Below, piece after piece: positions 60,467 through 64,000 of a DNA stretch of 64,000 nucleotides. Below the pieces are notes generated by a model. That model did no database searches and was not told the DNA's origin. It was given only the letters and a program-made list of their open reading frames with translations. The position numbers and the translations under genes were made by a program. Positions within the stretch are counted from its first letter, which is position 1; every line of letters begins with the position of its first letter. The DNA is taken from the NCBI GenBank assembly GCA_016649715.1, contig JAENXC010000002.1, positions 224,650 through 288,649 on the forward strand. The letters run 5' to 3'. This stretch comes from Flavobacteriaceae bacterium (GTDB lineage: Bacteria; Bacteroidota; Bacteroidia; Flavobacteriales; Flavobacteriaceae).

Positions 60467-61558
60467 TTAAACTGTGTATTGTTGTAAATATTTTGAAGGA
60501 AGCAGGCCATACTTATCCATAAAGCATTTTGAGAAATAGGCAGCGCTGTTAAAGCCAGATTTAAATGCAACCTCAGAAATATTATCTGTTTGTTTCTGCA
60601 GTAAAAGCAAGGCTTGTTCCAAGCGGTAATCTTTTAGGAATGTATTGGGGGATTTTCCAAGAACGGCTATCATTTTACGATAAAGGTGCGACTTGCTATA
60701 GCCTAAATTCACACAAAAGTCGCCTGCACTTAAAGAGGTTTGATGCCATACCCGCTCTGTATAATCCAATAGTTTGTTAAGGAATTTTTCGTCAGCGCTA
60801 CTTAATGCATGTACGTGCTTACTGTTAATAGGTTCATTTAAATTTTCACTTTCGTAAAGGTCCTTTACTTCAGAGGCTATGGAGACAGGGCTGTTTACAT
60901 ACCCACATAAGCGTTCGGCCATTTTTATGGTATCCTCAAAGATGCCATCCTTTTCCGTTACGGGCACTCCGGCACTCAGACCTATATTTAAAACCCACTG
61001 ATTGGGTTGATTAGCAGTACTATTTTGAATTTCCAGAGCGCATAAAATCGCTTGGGTAACCGAATCAAAGGCTGCCAAACTATACTGTAACCGCTGTTTA
61101 ACCATACGGCCCTTATGGGTGTTTAAAGAAGTCTGTATGGAGGTAGTAAGTTTTTGATAGTGAGCCTTTGGGGTTTTGGAGGGTTCCAATAAGCTTAATG
61201 GCCTAGTTGTAATAACCACGATAGTCCTAAAAGCCGGATCGTTAATAATGTTCAAGGCTGTTTTTTTCGATTTTGCGGGGTCTTCTATACGGCCCAAAAA
61301 GGATTCCACCACTGCATCGTCCACTTCTATTATTCTATGGGGCACCTGTCCATGGGCTTGGTCGTGCATTTTCTGTATCGCTTCCTTATTGGGGGCTTCC
61401 ACTAAACAAAACGCTGTTTTTCGGGAGTCGTCAAACCAATAGGTTAGGCCTTTACAGTTAAATTTATCCTGTATTTTTAAGTCCTCTTGGTGTAATTGTG
61501 CCACAATTTCAGCAGTTACTTCTGCCGAAACATCATGGCGGTCCATATATATAGGCAT
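60467..61558 (-). CDS. AraC-type regulator with DUF4242 and cyclase-like N-terminal domains
   Basis: Residues 1-95 match the DUF4242 nickel-binding-like fold (MPIYMDRHDVSAEVTAEIVA, LTYWFDDSRKTAFCLVEAPN, AHGQVPHRIIEVDD). A class III cyclase-like part follows (LNTHKGRMVKQRLQYSLAAFDSVTQAILCALEIQ, LNIGLSAGVPV) without the metal-binding Asp pair, so it looks non-catalytic. Residues about 265-363 form the AraC DNA-binding domain (ICxxLGYSKSHLYRKMIAVL, ISEVAFKSGFNSAAYFSKCFMDKYGLLPSKYL). It probably senses a small ligand or metal and controls the globin/oxidase genes just downstream. Confidence 0.84.
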   Translation of the reverse strand: MPIYMDRHDVSAEVTAEIVAQLHQEDLKIQDKFNCKGLTYWFDDSRKTAFCLVEAPNKEAIQKMHDQAHGQVPHRIIEVDDAVVESFLGRIEDPAKSKKTALNIINDPAFRTIVVITTRPLSLLEPSKTPKAHYQKLTTSIQTSLNTHKGRMVKQRLQYSLAAFDSVTQAILCALEIQNSTANQPNQWVLNIGLSAGVPVTEKDGIFEDTIKMAERLCGYVNSPVSIASEVKDLYESENLNEPINSKHVHALSSADEKFLNKLLDYTERVWHQTSLSAGDFCVNLGYSKSHLYRKMIAVLGKSPNTFLKDYRLEQALLLLQKQTDNISEVAFKSGFNSAAYFSKCFMDKYGLLPSKYLQQYTV

Positions 61559-61779
61559 AGCATCACATTATAGCAGGTAATGTAGTGATTTTTATTTAGT
61601 TGAAGGATTATTAAAAGGACTTTCGTTTGTTAAGAAACTGGGGGGACTCCCCCAACCGATGACTGTTGTTTGTTTTAACATTTTTTATGCCTTTCTAAAT
61701 GGCTTTGTATATAGTTATACAACTAAAATTATTAATCCTGAAACAACTATACAAATTAGAGAATAGTACCTGATGTAAG

Positions 61780-61890
61780 AAGGTCTTTCGAGCGGCGTGG
61801 CGTTCAAGCAGACATGAGGTCTTCGACTGTGCTCTGGCTACCATAAGGTCTTCGACTGCGCTCAGACTGACATTGGGTCTTCAACTCTTC
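61780..61890. repeat. Tandem R2 array (29-36 bp units)
   Basis: Three full units and one partial, each with GGTCTTCGACTG or GGTCTTTCGAGC and ending in GCTCAGACTGACAT or a relative. Two units are 29 bases long and lie head to tail. This is the densest R2 site in the window. Confidence 0.7.
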
Positions 61891-61893
61891 GCT

Positions 61894-62049
61894 AATAAGT
61901 CTTTTGACAGTGCATTTCTAGATGCCTATGCAGTGCATTCCATTCCGCGTTTTATCTTGATTGATCCTGAAGGTAAGATTGTAAACCCAGAAGCGCCACG
62001 ACCTTCTTTTGAAAAAACTAAAACGCTTTTGGATGGATTATTAAATTAA
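61894..62049 (+). pseudogene. 5'-truncated thioredoxin-fold protein (TlpA/redoxin type)
   Basis: The frame reads NKSFDSAFLDAYAVHSIPRF, then ILIDPEGKIVNPEAPRPS and a final helix ending LLDGLLN. VHSIPRFILIDPEGKIV is the cis-proline loop and following strands of TlpA-like thioredoxin domains. The CxxC half is missing: the frame upstream continues into the R2 array with no homologous start. It is a remnant left when the 5' part was lost, probably through the repeats. Confidence 0.72.
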
Positions 62050-62101
62050 AATGTCAGCGAAGAAGACTATATAATCAAACAATCCAATAATCTAATAGCC
62101 G

Positions 62102-63709
62102 TTAATCTTGGCTAGACTCCTTAGCATTCTCATATGAAATTTTGAGCTCCTCGGCTAACACGTTCAAAACCTCATCCATTATAACTCCTTTATCTTCAGC
62201 TAATCTGCTTGGCCAATGATGGAATTTGCTGTGGTTATCAACCTCCTTAAAAAAAGCATCCCCACTAAGTCTTTCAAATAGATATGCTGTTTTCTCCAAA
62301 TTAGGTTGCGCATAAACGCATAGCATCCATAGATTATAAGTTGATAGGTAATGTGGCTGGTAGGATAGCTTTGCGAAAATAAAAGTTCTTAAGGCTCTTA
62401 GGATAGCAGTGGCGAACATATTGTTTAAACCTTCCGGGTTATCCGGTGCGGCATAGTGTCGAAGGACAAAGTATTGGGCAATTATTTTTTCTGTGGCTTT
62501 GTACATATAATCCAGGTCGCCATACATAGGTTTGTGTGGTTTTTCCCAATGCATTGTGAACTGTTTATCTGCCAATTTGAACACCCTGTTTTCAACAGTC
62601 ATGATGCTCTTAAAAAAACCTTGGTGAATAAAGAGGTTATCCTGAATCCAAAAACGACTGTGCCCTATAAGGGCAACAGAAATGGCTCCATTAAACCTAG
62701 TTGTTACGGATTGTTGCATTCTATTCAAAATCGCCGTTCCTATCCCCTCCCCGATTAATAGCAAGTAATAATGCACAATGGCAGAAGTTTGGACTTTGTG
62801 AAACAGATATATTTCTTCCGGCTGTTTTATCTTGTTGATTAGGGAAACGATCACTGACAAATATTGATCTACAGCCAGGGTTTCCGGGAGCGCAACAAGG
62901 GTGGTGTCTATAGGTTTGTTCGACTTGATTCGTTTTTTCAAAGCCAAGAAGCGGTCTACTACCATGTTGTGCAATTGATTTTCCACTTCGCTTATGGCGG
63001 TATATAATTCCCAGTTAATATATATTTCATCTGCTTCCTCGGCCGCTTGTTTGGCTTTTTCCAATTGTGCAATAAGATAATAGGTTTCCCCATTTTGTTT
63101 TACAAACAAGCCCTCCATGGATGGCAGGTACTGGGTTAGGTATTTTATTCGTTGGCTAAGGGTTTTGGAATTAAAACTGTGACCGATATAAAGTTTTTCC
63201 AAATAAGTAAGGTGATGTTCATACAGGGAACTGTAGGTTAGAAAGACACTAGTGCGTGCCTCAAGCCTATAAAAATCATTGTTAATGGTCATTAGAACGT
63301 CGTGTTCGTAAAAATAGTCACGCTCAAATTTTTTGAAACGTTTTTTAAAGCACTTCCAAGTTGTTGATGGCCTAAATTTATAATCGGTATTTTGATACAC
63401 TTTTGCAGAAGCAATACAAAAACCAGGAATAAAGGGATTGCCATTTTTATACCCATACCGCATTTGCTGTGAGCCTAATACGTGAAGCAACACGCTATGC
63501 TCCTTAAAAGCGAGACGAAGCCATTTCCGGGCTTCAATGACTTCTACATTTTTAGTGCTAGCCGAAATAATTATAAGGTGGCCAGGGTTATTGGTTGTAG
63601 CAGCGTGAAAAAATATCTTCTCAATGGCTAGTTCTTTCGTTAGCTGTTGCAGTTTTGCGGCGAATTCTTGCGACAGAGACTGGAAGGATGAGGATTGAAT
63701 TGTTTCCAT
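62102..63709 (-). CDS. 535-residue protein of unknown function
   Basis: No family was recognised. There are no membrane spans and no signal peptide. The protein seems to have two similar halves, each with an alpha/beta stretch (IEKIFFHAATTNNPGHLIII; EEIYLFHKVQTSAIVHYYLL) and a helical stretch (LYEHHLTYLEKLYIGHSF; AILRALRTFIFAKLSYQP), which loosely recalls nucleotidyltransferase-HEPN pairs. That similarity is weak and the catalytic residues of neither family are clear. It stands alone, minus strand, next to an IS element and a repeat-rich gap. Confidence 0.5.
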   Translation of the reverse strand: METIQSSSFQSLSQEFAAKLQQLTKELAIEKIFFHAATTNNPGHLIIISASTKNVEVIEARKWLRLAFKEHSVLLHVLGSQQMRYGYKNGNPFIPGFCIASAKVYQNTDYKFRPSTTWKCFKKRFKKFERDYFYEHDVLMTINNDFYRLEARTSVFLTYSSLYEHHLTYLEKLYIGHSFNSKTLSQRIKYLTQYLPSMEGLFVKQNGETYYLIAQLEKAKQAAEEADEIYINWELYTAISEVENQLHNMVVDRFLALKKRIKSNKPIDTTLVALPETLAVDQYLSVIVSLINKIKQPEEIYLFHKVQTSAIVHYYLLLIGEGIGTAILNRMQQSVTTRFNGAISVALIGHSRFWIQDNLFIHQGFFKSIMTVENRVFKLADKQFTMHWEKPHKPMYGDLDYMYKATEKIIAQYFVLRHYAAPDNPEGLNNMFATAILRALRTFIFAKLSYQPHYLSTYNLWMLCVYAQPNLEKTAYLFERLSGDAFFKEVDNHSKFHHWPSRLAEDKGVIMDEVLNVLAEELKISYENAKESSQD

Positions 63710-63786
63710 GACATACTTTTTAAAGATTGCACTAGCAAAGCTCTTTTATGGTATGGGCATATTCAAGTTTTGAAGGGGGTATTTTA

Positions 63787-63862
63787 GAAGTACGAAGTGG
63801 GAAGTACGAAGTACGGCGACGTGGGATTTGGAATTTGGGGGTTTGGGATTTGGGATTTGAAA
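63787..63862. repeat. Degenerate repeats before the IS element (GAAGTACGAAGTG and R4)
   Basis: AGTACGAAGTGGGAAGTACG, then GGGATTTGGAATTTGGGGGT and GGGATTTGGGATTTG. The second part belongs to the R4 family at 6771 and 30733. Confidence 0.55.
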
Positions 63863-63867
63863 TCACT

Positions 63868-64000
63868 GTTGTCCGATAAAAAAAATGCGAGTTGATTAAA
63901 TCAACCCGCAAGATAGTATTTTTGTTTCACCACAAAACAATTAAATACTATGAGCAAAAATGCAAATTTTATCGGACAGCCCATCTTCTCACAACTGTTA
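63868..64000 (+). mobile_element. Left end of an IS4-family insertion sequence
   Basis: The boundary is estimated at GTTGTCCGATAAAAAAAATG, just before the hairpin GTTGATT/AATCAAC at 63891-63906 and the transposase start. The right end and target duplication are outside the window. The inverted repeat GCG...CGC near the end could block read-through into the transposase. Confidence 0.6.
63950..64000 (+). CDS. Transposase, DUF4372/IS4-type, first 17 codons
   Basis: The window ends after MSKNANFIGQPIFSQLL. The FIGQPIFSQLL start matches the N-terminus typical of Bacteroidetes IS4-family transposases with a DUF4372 domain. The catalytic DDE part lies beyond the window, so only the family can be judged. 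Confidence 0.65.
   Translation, partial: MSKNANFIGQPIFSQLL

Larger units (their letters stand above)
61559..62101. other. Intergenic region with repeat array and thioredoxin remnant
   Basis: The first 220 bases have no gene. Repeats of the R2 family follow at 61780-61890, and then the C-terminal thioredoxin remnant at 61894-62049. The stretch after it carries no gene. Confidence 0.6.

Overview
The window reads as chromosome of a Bacteroidetes bacterium, most likely a member of the Flavobacteriaceae. This rests on the gene content: BshA, a fused E1 alpha/beta dehydrogenase, an LptD-like protein beside RidA, a GH3/beta-lactamase fusion and several TPR-rich signalling proteins. It also rests on many TTG starts, weak Shine-Dalgarno sites and promoter boxes of the TAnnTTTG type. 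No rRNA, tRNA or CRISPR array was recognised. I cannot fix the genus from the sequence alone.

Layout. 1-9740: housekeeping (PLP lyase fragment, CPBP protease, MFS transporter, M48 protease, TrmH-type methyltransferase), then umuD-like/umuC, dnaK and ridA. 9947-22682: envelope and cell-wall genes (LptD-like, amidase, MlaD, two CCG/4Fe-4S redox proteins, GH3-beta-lactamase fusion) and bshA. 23052-41086: metabolism and repair (FAD/Fe-S oxidase, aroC, dicarboxylate symporter, DCC protein, MutS2, ung, nucleoside phosphorylase, SUI1, 2OG oxygenase, E1 dehydrogenase) and a small envelope-stress operon (DUF1328, lipoprotein, OmpA). 41162-47043: a compact type III polyketide synthase cluster with its own partial fatty-acid synthase set. 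47172-49656: small proteins, HPF and TerC. 49786-57702: a signalling island with a TolB-like/TPR membrane protein, a caspase/alpha-beta hydrolase/TPR protein, a PGDYG-like protein and a membrane TIR protein on the plus strand, facing a TPR-adenylate cyclase gene pair on the minus strand. 57934-64000: a GNAT-like protein, a BBE-type flavoprotein/truncated haemoglobin/AraC set, a thioredoxin remnant, a large unknown protein and the left end of an IS4-type element.

Two systems deserve attention. The first is the T3PKS operon, where a flavoprotein, a methyltransferase and a type III PKS (a set like the Streptomyces srs phenolic-lipid genes) are joined to enoyl reductase, dehydratase, ketosynthase and ACP genes; together they could make and decorate an alkyl phenolic or pyrone lipid. 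The second is the caspase-TIR operon, which pairs an intact caspase His/Cys dyad with a membrane TIR domain that keeps its probable catalytic Glu, and looks like an abortive-infection or stress-signalling module.

The intergenic DNA is full of dispersed short repeats in at least seven families, and several have entered genes. The palindrome CCTGCCTGCCGGCAGGCAGG is in frame inside aroC and the ketosynthase and forms the MFS tail. Another family forms the ends of two PKS-cluster proteins. A third sits at the dnaK 3' end between two copies of the last seven codons. UmuD is also unusual: the residues matching E. coli Ser60 and Lys97 are Asp and Gln.
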